A stretch of 13,077 nucleotides of DNA from an uncultured Dorea sp. (GCA_948844705.1 CAQNVT010000134.1:1-13077), one strand, 5' to 3'. Counted from the stretch's first letter, positions 1 to 6,913 are shown. The notes: a model not told the origin generated them from the letters alone. Numbers and translations are program-made.

Positions 1-359
1 ACCGTTTTATGCCGGAGCTCATCTATGAGGGACATGTTTATATTGCCATGCCGCCTCTTTATAAAGCCATGCCGAAAAAAGGCGAGGAGGAGTACCTCTA
101 TGATGATAAGGCGCTGGAGCGCTACAGGAAGACCCATGACGGTCCGTTTACTCTGCAGAGGTATAAGGGCCTGGGAGAGATGGACGCCGAGCAGCTCTGG
201 GAAACGACGCTTGACCCGGAAAGACGTATTTTGAAACGGGTAGAGATTGAGGATGCCAGAATGGCCTCAAGCGTGACAGAAATGCTGATGGGCACGGAGG
301 TGCCGCCGAGGAGAACATTTATATACGAAAATGCGACGGAAGCAGAGCTGGATGTATAA
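1..359 (+). CDS. parE: Type II DNA topoisomerase subunit B (ParE/GyrB type), 3' end only
   Basis: This is the C-terminal piece of the ATPase/TOPRIM subunit of a type II topoisomerase, which pairs with the A subunit encoded just downstream to pass one DNA duplex through another. The frame is open from base 3 of the window, so the gene starts outside it. About 119 residues are visible. They contain the PPLYK segment, the family signature QRYKGLGEMDAEQLWETTLD at about residues 52-71 of the visible part, and a closing FIYENA motif. The stop TAA lies 12 bases before the parC start, so the two subunits are co-transcribed. I name it parE rather than gyrB because the partner lacks a GyrA box. The ATPase domain that would help decide is not in the window, so the symbol is tentative although the family is certain. 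Confidence 0.85.
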   Translation, partial: RFMPELIYEGHVYIAMPPLYKAMPKKGEEEYLYDDKALERYRKTHDGPFTLQRYKGLGEMDAEQLWETTLDPERRILKRVEIEDARMASSVTEMLMGTEVPPRRTFIYENATEAELDV

Positions 360-371
360 GGAGAGGAAAAT

Positions 372-2615
372 ATGCAGGAATCACAACAGATTATAAGAAC
401 CGAATATTCGGAGGTGATGAAAAAATCCTATATAGATTATGCCATGAGCGTTATCGTTGCCCGTGCGCTTCCGGATGTGCGCGACGGCTTAAAGCCGGTG
501 CAGAGGAGAACACTTTATGATATGCATGAGCTTGGCATCCGTTTCGATAAGCCCTACAGGAAATGTGCCCGTATCGTGGGAGATACGATGGGTAAATATC
601 ATCCTCACGGTGACAGTTCCATTTATGAGGCGCTGGTCGTTATGGCCCAGGAATTCAAAAAGGGCATGGTCCTGGTGGACGGCCACGGAAATTTCGGCTC
701 CATTGAGGGAGACGGGGCGGCCGCCATGCGTTATACGGAGGCAAGGCTTGCGAAGATAACTCAGGAGGCGTATCTTGCCGATCTGGATAAGGATGTGATC
801 AATTTTCTGCCGAATTTCGACGAGACAGAAAAAGAGCCGGAGGTGCTTCCGGTGCGGATTCCGAACCTTCTCGTAAACGGTGCGGAGGGTATCGCGGTCG
901 GCATGGCTACCAGCATCCCTACTCACAATCTGGGCGAGGTGATCGACGCGGTCAAGGCCTATATGAAAAATGACGATATCAGTACGAAGCAGCTCATGAG
1001 ATACGTAAAGGGTCCTGATTTTCCGACAGGGGGAATCGTGGTCAATAAGGATGAGCTTCTTAATATTTATGAGACAGGCACGGGAAAGATCAAGCTGCGC
1101 GGAAAGGTGGAGGTAGAAGAGATGAAGGGCGGAAAGAGCCGCCTTGTTATCTCAGAGATTCCCTATACGATGATCGGTGCGGGGATCGGAAAGTTTTTAA
1201 ACGATGTGTGCGCTCTGGTGGAGACGAAGAAGACATCGGATATTGTGGATATTTCCAATCAGTCCTCGAAGGAGGGGATCCGCATCGTCATAGAGCTTAA
1301 AAAGGGAGCAGATGTAGAAAATCTTAAGAACATGCTCTATAAGAAGACCAGGCTTGAGGATACCTTCGGCGTAAATATGCTGGCGGTGGCCGACGGAAGG
1401 CCGGAGACGATGGGACTTAAGAAAATCATCGAGCACCATGTGGATTTTCAGTTTGAGCTGGCTACGAGAAAATATAAGACACTCCTTGCCAGGGAGCTTG
1501 ATAAGAAGGAGATACAGGAAGGACTTATCAAGGCCTGCGATGTGATCGACCTGATTATCGAGATCCTAAGAGGAAGCCAGTCTGTTAAAGATGCAAAGGA
1601 ATGCCTGACAAAGGGCGTGACGGAAAATATCAAGTTTAAATCGGGTATCTCAAAAAAGATGGCGGCTATGCTCCGTTTTACGGAGCGGCAGGCAACGGCG
1701 ATCCTTGAGATGCGTCTCTATAAGCTGATCGGCCTTGAGATAGAGGCGCTTATGAAGGAGCATGAGGAGACACTTAATCATATTGCAAAATATGAAGATA
1801 TTCTGAATAATTACAGCTCGATGGCAGACGTTATCATAGCGGAACTGGACAGGCTTAAGAAGGAATATGGGGGAAAGCGCCGCACGGTGATCGAAAATGC
1901 CGAGGAAGCAGTATATGAGGAAAAGAAGATTCCCGAGCAGGAGGTCGTCTTCCTTATGGACCGCTTCGGCTATGCAAAGACGGTTGATCCGGCAATCTAT
2001 GAAAGGAATAAAGAAGCGGCGGATTCTGAAAATAAATATATAGTAACCTGCATGAACACAGGCCGTCTCTGCATATTTACCCGCTGCGGAAAAATGCATC
2101 AGGTCAAGGTGCAGGATCTTCCCTTCGGAAAATTCCGGGATAAGGGCCTGCCCATCGACAATGTAAGCAATTATGACAGTACGAAGGAAAATATCGTCTA
2201 CATCTGCGATTCCGAACAGATGCGCTATGCGAGATTTCTCTTTGCTACGAAGCAGGGAATGATCAAAAAGGTAGAGGGCGAGGAATTCCAGGTGACAAAG
2301 CGTACCATTGCGGCCACAAAGCTTCAGGAGGAGGACGAGGTGGTAAGTATCCAGGTGCTGAATGAGAATCATCAGGTCGTGCTTCAGACAAAGGAGGGCT
2401 TTTTCCTTAGGTTTCCGGCGGAAGAGGTGCCCGAGAAGAAAAAGGGCGCGGTCGGCGTCCGGGGAATCAAGCTTAAGAAGAAGGATGAGCTGGAGAAGGT
2501 GTATCTGTTTGAAGAGGGCACGGACTGTAAGGCCGTATACGGAGAAAAGGAGGTAAGCCTTAACCGGCTTAAATCGGGCAAAAGAGACGGGGCCGGAACT
2601 AAAGTGAGAATGTAA
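372..2615 (+). CDS. parC: DNA topoisomerase IV subunit A (ParC-like; GyrA/ParC family)
   Basis: This is the 747-residue DNA cleavage/religation subunit of a type II topoisomerase, probably topoisomerase IV, which separates daughter chromosomes. The N-terminal winged-helix/tower part is canonical: VQRRTLYDMHELG at about 43-55, the quinolone-determining stretch GKYHPHGDSSIYEA at 74-87, and the catalytic tyrosine in AAAMRYTEARL at Tyr121. Ser82 and Glu86 occupy the usual quinolone-contact positions, so the residues look wild type. The C-terminal beta-pinwheel (about 520-747) is short. Where gyrase carries its basic GyrA box there is only a degenerate segment around 583-595 (LPFGKFRDKGLPI). Gyrase needs that box for supercoiling, so I infer a ParC-type enzyme. 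The ATG follows a GGAGAGG ribosome binding site. Calling it a second GyrA remains possible. Confidence 0.85.
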   Translation: MQESQQIIRTEYSEVMKKSYIDYAMSVIVARALPDVRDGLKPVQRRTLYDMHELGIRFDKPYRKCARIVGDTMGKYHPHGDSSIYEALVVMAQEFKKGMVLVDGHGNFGSIEGDGAAAMRYTEARLAKITQEAYLADLDKDVINFLPNFDETEKEPEVLPVRIPNLLVNGAEGIAVGMATSIPTHNLGEVIDAVKAYMKNDDISTKQLMRYVKGPDFPTGGIVVNKDELLNIYETGTGKIKLRGKVEVEEMKGGKSRLVISEIPYTMIGAGIGKFLNDVCALVETKKTSDIVDISNQSSKEGIRIVIELKKGADVENLKNMLYKKTRLEDTFGVNMLAVADGRPETMGLKKIIEHHVDFQFELATRKYKTLLARELDKKEIQEGLIKACDVIDLIIEILRGSQSVKDAKECLTKGVTENIKFKSGISKKMAAMLRFTERQATAILEMRLYKLIGLEIEALMKEHEETLNHIAKYEDILNNYSSMADVIIAELDRLKKEYGGKRRTVIENAEEAVYEEKKIPEQEVVFLMDRFGYAKTVDPAIYERNKEAADSENKYIVTCMNTGRLCIFTRCGKMHQVKVQDLPFGKFRDKGLPIDNVSNYDSTKENIVYICDSEQMRYARFLFATKQGMIKKVEGEEFQVTKRTIAATKLQEEDEVVSIQVLNENHQVVLQTKEGFFLRFPAEEVPEKKKGAVGVRGIKLKKKDELEKVYLFEEGTDCKAVYGEKEVSLNRLKSGKRDGAGTKVRM

Positions 2616-2652
2616 ACGTGTCCGGAAGAGAGTTTTTTGTATAAAATGTATA

Positions 2653-2681
2653 TTGCGAAGCTTTTATGTATCTGATAGAAT
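2653..2681 (+). promoter_or_regulatory. Candidate sigma-A promoter for the MATE transporter gene
   Basis: A -35-like TTGCGA (2653-2658) is followed after 17 bases by TAGAAT (2676-2681), with an extended -10 TG at 2673-2674. Transcription would start near 2688. The odd point is that this lies upstream of the terminator hairpin at 2699-2725, so the MATE transcript would begin only about 11 bases before the hairpin. The assignment rests on motif match alone. Confidence 0.4.
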
Positions 2682-2698
2682 ATAAAAAGTTTTTTGAA

Positions 2699-2725
2699 AA
2701 AAGGCCTCAGCGTATGAGGTCTTTT
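2699..2725 (+). terminator. Intrinsic terminator after the parE-parC operon
   Basis: An 11-bp stem (2699-2709 with 2715-2725, one G-U wobble) encloses a 5-base loop. It has an A-run on the left and TTTT on the right, so it could work in either orientation. It lies about 84 bases after the parC stop and before the MATE ribosome binding site. Termination of the topoisomerase operon is the simplest role. If the upstream candidate promoter is real, the same hairpin also forms the 5' leader of the MATE mRNA. Confidence 0.65.
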
Positions 2726-2756
2726 CATATAACTATATAATGCAGGAGGTACAGAC

Positions 2757-4133
2757 ATGACAAGAGATATGACAACAGGGAATCCTACTAAGATAATATT
2801 AAGCTTTACACTGCCTGTTTTTATCGGGAATGTATTTCAGCAACTCTACAGTATGGCGGATACGGTGATCGTAGGCAGGTTTGTCGGAAATGAAGCGCTC
2901 GCCGCAGTAGGGTCGTGCGGGACGCTGATGTTTCTTATTTTAGGCTTTCTTCTCGGCATGACGACAGGCTTTACAGTGATTACCGCACAGCATTACGGCG
3001 CCGGAAATATGGAGCTGGTACGGCGATCGGTTGCAATGGCGTCCGTCCTTTCCGTGATTGCGTCCATTGTAATGACGGCGTCCAGCATGGGCTTTATGAA
3101 GCCGATTTTACATATGATGAACACGCCGGCGGATATGTACCGCCAGGCATACAGCTATATTATGGTTATCTGCGGCGGAATTGCGGCGCAGGTGCTGTAT
3201 AATCTTGCGGCAAGTATTTTAAGGGCGGCGGGAGACAGCAGAAGGCCGCTTTATTTCCTCGTCCTTTCCGCGGTTCTCAATGTAGTGCTGGATATCTTAT
3301 TCATCGCCGTGTTTCATATGGGGACGGCCGGGGCCGCTTATGCGACCGTGATCTCCCAGGGGATATCCGGGCTTCTATGCCTGATCTATATGGTGAAAAG
3401 GGTGCCGGAGCTCTGCCCGGAAAGGGCGGACTGGAAGCTTGATCCTGGTATCATAAAATGGCAGATCAAGGTCGGTTTTCCCATGGCGTTTCAGTTCTCC
3501 ATCACGGCAATCGGGACGATCGTGGTACAGGCCGCGTTAAATGTATTCGGCTCCGTGGCCGCGGCCGGTTTTGCGGCAGCAGTCAAGATCGAGCAGATCG
3601 TGACGCAGGCGTATACGGCGATGGGAACTACAATGTCAACCTACTGTGCACAGAATATGGGAGCGGGGAGGATAAGCCGCATACGGAAGGGATTTCGCTC
3701 TGCCACATGGATGGGAACCGTCTATGCGGTTCTTACAGGTGTGATCATTTTCTTCGCAGGGAAAAATCTGACGACACTTTTTGTGTCGGAAAATATAAGA
3801 CAGATCACCGGATATGTGGATATCTATTTGAGATGCGTGAGCATTTTCTTTATTCCGGTCATGCTTGTGACGATCTACAGGAACGGAATACAGGGTATGG
3901 GCTACGGCGTGCTTCCGATGATGGGAGGAGTTGTGGAGCTCTTTGGAAGAGGCGGGGCAGCAGTGCTTGCCTCTCTGGCAGGAAGCTATGCCGGAATATG
4001 TCTTGCAGGTCCTGCGGCCTGGGTTCTGGCGGGTGCATTCTTTATCTGCATGTATATCTGGATCATGAAAAAATATAAAAAGGAAGAGGAGCAGGAAGAA
4101 GCGCTTAGGGTACGGATGTACAAATCCTTTTAG
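2757..4133 (+). CDS. MATE-family multidrug/Na+ or H+ antiporter
   Basis: This 458-residue integral membrane protein belongs to the MATE superfamily, whose members export cationic drugs or metabolites in exchange for Na+ or H+. The N-terminus contains the typical segment LPVFIGNVFQQLYSMADTVI followed by VGRFVGNEALAAVG. The second half repeats the pattern with FPMAFQFSITAIG, and TYCAQNMGAGR is characteristic of this clade. Hydrophobic stretches run throughout, consistent with the usual 12 helices in two MatE halves, and the length is normal. The C-terminal tail is cytoplasmic-looking and rich in Lys and Glu. A strong AGGAGG (2744-2749) lies 7 bases before the ATG. It stands alone between a terminator and the lipoprotein gene, and nothing in the context indicates a substrate. 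The family is certain and the transported compound unknown. Confidence 0.92.
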   Translation: MTRDMTTGNPTKIILSFTLPVFIGNVFQQLYSMADTVIVGRFVGNEALAAVGSCGTLMFLILGFLLGMTTGFTVITAQHYGAGNMELVRRSVAMASVLSVIASIVMTASSMGFMKPILHMMNTPADMYRQAYSYIMVICGGIAAQVLYNLAASILRAAGDSRRPLYFLVLSAVLNVVLDILFIAVFHMGTAGAAYATVISQGISGLLCLIYMVKRVPELCPERADWKLDPGIIKWQIKVGFPMAFQFSITAIGTIVVQAALNVFGSVAAAGFAAAVKIEQIVTQAYTAMGTTMSTYCAQNMGAGRISRIRKGFRSATWMGTVYAVLTGVIIFFAGKNLTTLFVSENIRQITGYVDIYLRCVSIFFIPVMLVTIYRNGIQGMGYGVLPMMGGVVELFGRGGAAVLASLAGSYAGICLAGPAAWVLAGAFFICMYIWIMKKYKKEEEQEEALRVRMYKSF

Positions 4134-4162
4134 TAAGAAATTGTATATTTTGGTCTTTAAGA

Positions 4163-4191
4163 TTGTATTTTTGTCCTATAGCCTATAAAAT
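4163..4191 (+). promoter_or_regulatory. Candidate promoter for the lipoprotein gene
   Basis: TTGTAT (4163-4168) and TAAAAT (4186-4191) are separated by 17 bases in an AT-rich 117-base gap. A second TTGTAT copy sits exactly 22 bases upstream (4141-4146). The predicted start near 4198 would place the palindrome at 4204-4219 immediately downstream. There is no clear terminator after the MATE gene, so read-through could also supply transcription. The match is moderate. Confidence 0.35.
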
Positions 4192-4203
4192 ATATTGCGA
4201 AGA

Positions 4204-4219
4204 TTCAGAACATTCTGAA
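4204..4219. promoter_or_regulatory. Operator-like perfect palindrome upstream of the lipoprotein gene
   Basis: TTCAGAA and its exact reverse complement TTCTGAA are separated by CA, giving a 16-base dyad with 7-bp arms. It lies just after the predicted transcription start and about 30 bases before the chosen ATG. No T-run follows, so it does not resemble a terminator. A repressor site or a small 5'UTR hairpin is possible. No regulator is encoded nearby, and the role is inference. Confidence 0.35.
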
Positions 4220-4250
4220 AATGCCAGAGGAAAGAAAGGAAGAAGAAATT

Positions 4251-5348
4251 ATGAAGAAAAAAGTATTGACACTGCTTCTCGCATTAACGATGACGTCAGC
4301 GCTTATTACAGGGTGCGGCGGTAATTCTGATGCGGGAGAGGAAAAGAAGGCAGAGGAAGGGAACACAGAGGAGAAGGCTGAAGAAAAAGATGAAGAAAAG
4401 GATGAAGAGAAAGAGCTTACAGCCTGGCTTGACGAAGCAGCAAAGCAGTATGAGGCAGAGGCGCTTCGAGGCTGCACCCAGGAGGCTACATCCTCTTATG
4501 ATGACGGAAGTACAGAGGTAACAAAGTATGTAAAAACGGTTGATGATGAAAAAAAGATCGTGATGTCCAAATATGAATATACGACGAATACACAGACGGA
4601 TTTTTATACGCAGGAGGACGGTAAGGACTACTGGTATGCAGAGGGGTATAACGAAAATGGTGAACCCATTATGCTGAAAATAGAAAGTACAGAAGAGTAT
4701 AATACATATGCGGGCATGGCGGCAGAGCCGAAATTTCTTGCTGAGAGTACAGATGAGATAGAGGTTGTAGAACAAACAGTGACAAATGCAGGTGAAGAGG
4801 ACGGGATGATCAAGATCCAGATTGATGAAAAATTAAAGTATCATATGTCTGACGGAAATATCACACGGGAATCTGTTTTAGATGATTGTGGATGGACAGA
4901 AGAGGATCTGGCATATCTGGAAGGTATCTCGGAGGCGATTGATGCATATGTAAAAGAGACGAACGAAGAAAATAAAGTTATTGAGGAGACGGTATACGAC
5001 GTGTCTGAAACTGTCTGGATTACAGCGGACGGGCACAAATTAGTGAAAAGTGAAAGCGAACAGTCCTCTTTCAATACAGGAAATGGCGAGGCAGCAATGG
5101 CATTTTATAATATGCGCTGGAAACTGGACGGTATAAAATCCATGTTAGCGGAAGGGATATCTCTGGAGGAAGCGAAGCAAACCGCAGATGAACAATATAG
5201 TACAGATGAATCGGGGCCGTCCCGTATTTATACAGGCGTGACCCGTGTGACAACCTATGTAACCGGCGGAGACTGTGTTCCGCTTGAGGAGCTTCCGGCA
5301 GATGCAAAGGAAATTACAGAAGAACAGTATTATAATGGAGAATATTAA
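4251..5348 (+). CDS. Lipoprotein of unknown function with acidic/lysine-rich spacer
   Basis: I do not recognise the family. From the ATG at 4251 the protein is 365 residues: a Lys-rich, hydrophobic signal (MKKKVLTLLLALTMTSALITG), then a lipobox ITGC with Cys22 as the predicted lipidated residue. A low-complexity Glu/Lys/Asp spacer of about 30 residues follows, presumably crossing the cell wall. The rest is hydrophilic and rich in Thr, Tyr and Glu (for example KYEYTTNTQTDFYTQEDGKD at about 106-125), with no further membrane segment. It therefore should be anchored outside the membrane. An in-frame ATG at 4221 would add ten charged residues before the signal. I prefer 4251 because AAAGGAAG (4235-4242) is well spaced and the signal peptide then starts cleanly. 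A terminator follows, so the gene looks monocistronic. Clostridial lipoproteins of this shape are often substrate-binding or envelope proteins, but nothing here proves either. Confidence 0.85.
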   Translation: MKKKVLTLLLALTMTSALITGCGGNSDAGEEKKAEEGNTEEKAEEKDEEKDEEKELTAWLDEAAKQYEAEALRGCTQEATSSYDDGSTEVTKYVKTVDDEKKIVMSKYEYTTNTQTDFYTQEDGKDYWYAEGYNENGEPIMLKIESTEEYNTYAGMAAEPKFLAESTDEIEVVEQTVTNAGEEDGMIKIQIDEKLKYHMSDGNITRESVLDDCGWTEEDLAYLEGISEAIDAYVKETNEENKVIEETVYDVSETVWITADGHKLVKSESEQSSFNTGNGEAAMAFYNMRWKLDGIKSMLAEGISLEEAKQTADEQYSTDESGPSRIYTGVTRVTTYVTGGDCVPLEELPADAKEITEEQYYNGEY

Positions 5349-5358
5349 TTATAATCGT

Positions 5359-5400
5359 ATTCCGGTATGGCTTAACAGGCTGTACCGGAATTCTTGTTGT
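5359..5400 (+). terminator. Intrinsic terminator after the lipoprotein gene
   Basis: A 13-bp stem (5359-5371 with 5379-5391, the outer nine pairs perfect and two G-U wobbles further in) closes a 7-base loop. It is followed by the T-rich stretch TCTTGTTGT. It begins 11 bases after the lipoprotein stop codon. Its T-rich tail overlaps the -35 box of the nudC promoter. Confidence 0.75.
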
Positions 5401-5425
5401 CAGATAAAAAACAGGCGTGTATAAT
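5397..5425 (+). promoter_or_regulatory. Sigma-A promoter of nudC
   Basis: TTGTCA (5397-5402, five of six consensus bases) and a perfect TATAAT (5420-5425) are separated by 17 bases. Transcription would begin near 5432, leaving a leader of about 27 bases before the ATG at 5459. It is the best housekeeping promoter in the window and suggests nudC is expressed independently of the lipoprotein gene. Confidence 0.75.
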
Positions 5426-5458
5426 TGGCTTAGACGGAGAAGGAAAGAGGGATGAATT

Positions 5459-6310
5459 ATGATACAGGATATAGCTCCTCATCGGTATAGAAATGAATAT
5501 AAGCCCGGAAAGCCGCAGGATGAAAGCACGATATTGTTTTATAAAGGACGGAGGGTTCTGCTTAAGAAAGAGAAGGCTCATATAGTATTTCCTTCATACC
5601 GGGAGATCGGGGAATGCAATGGCGGAGCTTTTGCACAGGAGAAATATACGTATTTATTTACGGTAGACTGCGGGGAATTTTACCTGGGGGAATGTGAGAC
5701 TCATATGGATTTGCCGGGATATGAGTGGGAGGATATAGGGATATTCCGATCGGCCCTGCCGAAGTATCTGTCTTTTGCCGGAATTACCGGATGGCAGCTT
5801 TACCGGTGGTATGATTCCCGAAGGTTCTGCGGACGGTGCGGCGGCAGGCTGGTGAAGGATAAGAAGGAGAGAATGCTTTTCTGCCCGGAATGTAAGCAGA
5901 TGGAGTATCCGAGAATCTGCCCTGCGGTGATCGTGGCGGTTACCGATGGAAACCGGATTCTTCTGTCAAAATATGCGGGACGGGAATATAAAAAATATGC
6001 GCTGCTTGCAGGATTCGCAGAGATCGGCGAGACTCTTGAGGATACCGTAAGACGCGAGGTCATGGAGGAGGTAGGGCTTAAGGTTAAGAATATTACCTAT
6101 TATAAGAGCCAGCCGTGGTCCTTTACCGATACACTCCTTGTCGGATTTTTCTGTGAGCTTGACGGTGAGAGTGAGATTACTCTAGATGAAGACGAGCTTT
6201 CGCTTGCCCAGTGGTTTGAGCGTGAGAGTATCCCCGCAGAATACGAGGACTGCAGCCTGACTAATGAGATGATGATGACGTTTAAGATGAAAAGTTTTAA
6301 AAAACCTTGA
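5459..6310 (+). CDS. nudC: NAD+ diphosphatase / NAD-RNA decapping Nudix hydrolase NudC
   Basis: This 283-residue protein has the full NudC layout. NudC cleaves the pyrophosphate of NAD(H) to NMN(H) and AMP, and in other bacteria removes NAD caps from RNA. The N-terminal NudC domain is followed by a four-cysteine zinc ribbon (Cys124, Cys127, Cys142, Cys145). The Nudix domain comes next, with a perfect box of pattern Gx5Ex7REUxEExGU at residues 185-207 (Gly185, Glu191, Arg199-Glu200, Glu203-Glu204, Gly206). SQPW at 217-220 is the NADH-pyrophosphatase signature that separates NudC from other Nudix enzymes. An in-frame stop at 5453 fixes the start at or after 5459, and GAGG at 5447-5450 is well placed. 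The stop codon lies inside the -35 box of the rimP promoter. I see no missing catalytic residue. Confidence 0.93.
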   Translation: MIQDIAPHRYRNEYKPGKPQDESTILFYKGRRVLLKKEKAHIVFPSYREIGECNGGAFAQEKYTYLFTVDCGEFYLGECETHMDLPGYEWEDIGIFRSALPKYLSFAGITGWQLYRWYDSRRFCGRCGGRLVKDKKERMLFCPECKQMEYPRICPAVIVAVTDGNRILLSKYAGREYKKYALLAGFAEIGETLEDTVRREVMEEVGLKVKNITYYKSQPWSFTDTLLVGFFCELDGESEITLDEDELSLAQWFERESIPAEYEDCSLTNEMMMTFKMKSFKKP

Positions 6311-6335
6311 TTTTCCCGGAAGTCAGTGCTATACT
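6307..6335 (+). promoter_or_regulatory. Promoter of the rimP-nusA-infB operon
   Basis: TTGATT (6307-6312) and TATACT (6330-6335) are 17 bases apart, with an extended -10 TG at 6327-6328. The -35 box contains the nudC stop codon (6308-6310). Transcription would start near 6342, giving a leader of about 85 bases that holds the hairpin at 6362-6389. Motif quality is good and the position fits the operon start. Confidence 0.7.
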
Positions 6336-6361
6336 ATCCTATAGTTACATAAGAGTCCGGC

Positions 6362-6389
6362 AGAAGAGTGAACGAAAGTTCACTCTTCT
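6362..6389 (+). terminator. Leader hairpin of the rimP operon; possible attenuator or nudC terminator
   Basis: Twelve perfect base pairs (6362-6373 with 6378-6389) are capped by the stable tetraloop GAAA. The downstream bases TTTGTTGG are only a modest T-run, so termination may be partial. It lies about 20 bases after the predicted operon start and 35 bases before the rimP ribosome binding region. It could end nudC transcripts, attenuate the operon, or stabilise the mRNA 5' end. The structure is certain and the role inferred. Confidence 0.6.
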
Positions 6390-6408
6390 TTGTTGGGGTG
6401 AAAACGTC

Positions 6409-6419
6409 AGGAAAGGAAG
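6409..6419 (+). promoter_or_regulatory. Ribosome binding site that sets the rimP start
   Basis: AGGAAAGGAAG precedes a GTG (6424) and a TTG (6427) in the rimP frame. The spacing of about 7 bases from its end favours the TTG, which yields a protein beginning M-S-K-R-E as in relatives. Longer in-frame extensions back to 6307 would translate the leader hairpin and are unlikely. Confidence 0.6.
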
Positions 6420-6426
6420 TTTTGTG

Positions 6427-6894
6427 TTGTCAAAAAGAGAAATTTATGAGCAAAAAACAGAAGCGATTCTGCTTCCGATAGTGGAGGAATATCATTTCGA
6501 GCTGGTGGATGTGGAATACGTGAAGGAGGGCGGCACGTGGTATCTGCGTGCGTATATCGATAAGCCGGGAGGCATTACAGTGAATGACTGCGAGACAGTC
6601 AGCAGGCGGTTGTCGGATATTTTGGACGAAAAGGATTATATCGAGGATTCCTATGTGATGGAGATTAGTTCTCCGGGACTTGGAAGGCCGCTTAAAAAGG
6701 AAAAGGATTTTAAGAGAAGCCTGGGTGAGGAGGTAGAGGTAAGAACCTACCGGATGATAGATAAGAGTAAGGAGTTCACCGGAATTTTAAAGGCTTATGA
6801 TGACAGTACGGTGACGATTGAACTTGCAGATGAAACCTTGAAAACATTTGAAAAAGGCGATATAGCGCTTATCCGCCTTGCGTTCGATTTTTAA
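6427..6894 (+). CDS. rimP: Ribosome maturation factor RimP
   Basis: RimP binds the pre-30S particle and helps assemble the small subunit, acting in the cytoplasm. With the TTG start at 6427 the product is 155 residues, the usual family length. The N-terminal domain shows LPIVEEYHFELVDVEYVKEG, followed by LRAYIDKPGGITVNDCE and the family motif YVMEISSPGLGRPLKK (about residues 77-92). The C-terminal Sm-like domain runs from about 93 to the end. Bases 6307-6426 are open in the same frame, but they cover the promoter and leader hairpin and do not resemble RimP, so they are excluded. It is the first gene of the operon and is followed after 19 bases by nusA, its usual neighbour in bacteria. Confidence 0.93.
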   Translation: MSKREIYEQKTEAILLPIVEEYHFELVDVEYVKEGGTWYLRAYIDKPGGITVNDCETVSRRLSDILDEKDYIEDSYVMEISSPGLGRPLKKEKDFKRSLGEEVEVRTYRMIDKSKEFTGILKAYDDSTVTIELADETLKTFEKGDIALIRLAFDF

Positions 6895-6913
6895 GATAAG
6901 GAGGAAGAAAGAA

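Noticed and set aside
1650..2372. A 240-codon - strand open frame within parC
   Set aside because: It is a shadow of a well-conserved gene on the other strand, with no signature motif and no plausible promoter or ribosome binding site.
2736..2741. Perfect TATAAT just before the MATE ribosome binding site
   Set aside because: Transcription from it would start inside or after the AGGAGG at 2744-2749, leaving no usable leader, and no -35 box fits.
3458..4078. A 206-codon + strand open frame within the MATE gene
   Set aside because: The MATE frame is fully supported by family motifs. This frame encodes an arginine/cysteine-rich sequence typical of out-of-frame translation.
4221..4250. Alternative lipoprotein start adding ten residues before the signal peptide
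   Set aside because: It would put acidic residues before the lysine-rich signal start, and the ATG has no good ribosome binding site; the ATG at 4251 does.
6307..6426. N-terminal extension of RimP by up to 40 residues
   Set aside because: The extension would translate the promoter and leader hairpin, lacks similarity to RimP, and has no ribosome binding site. The TTG at 6427 gives the family's normal length.
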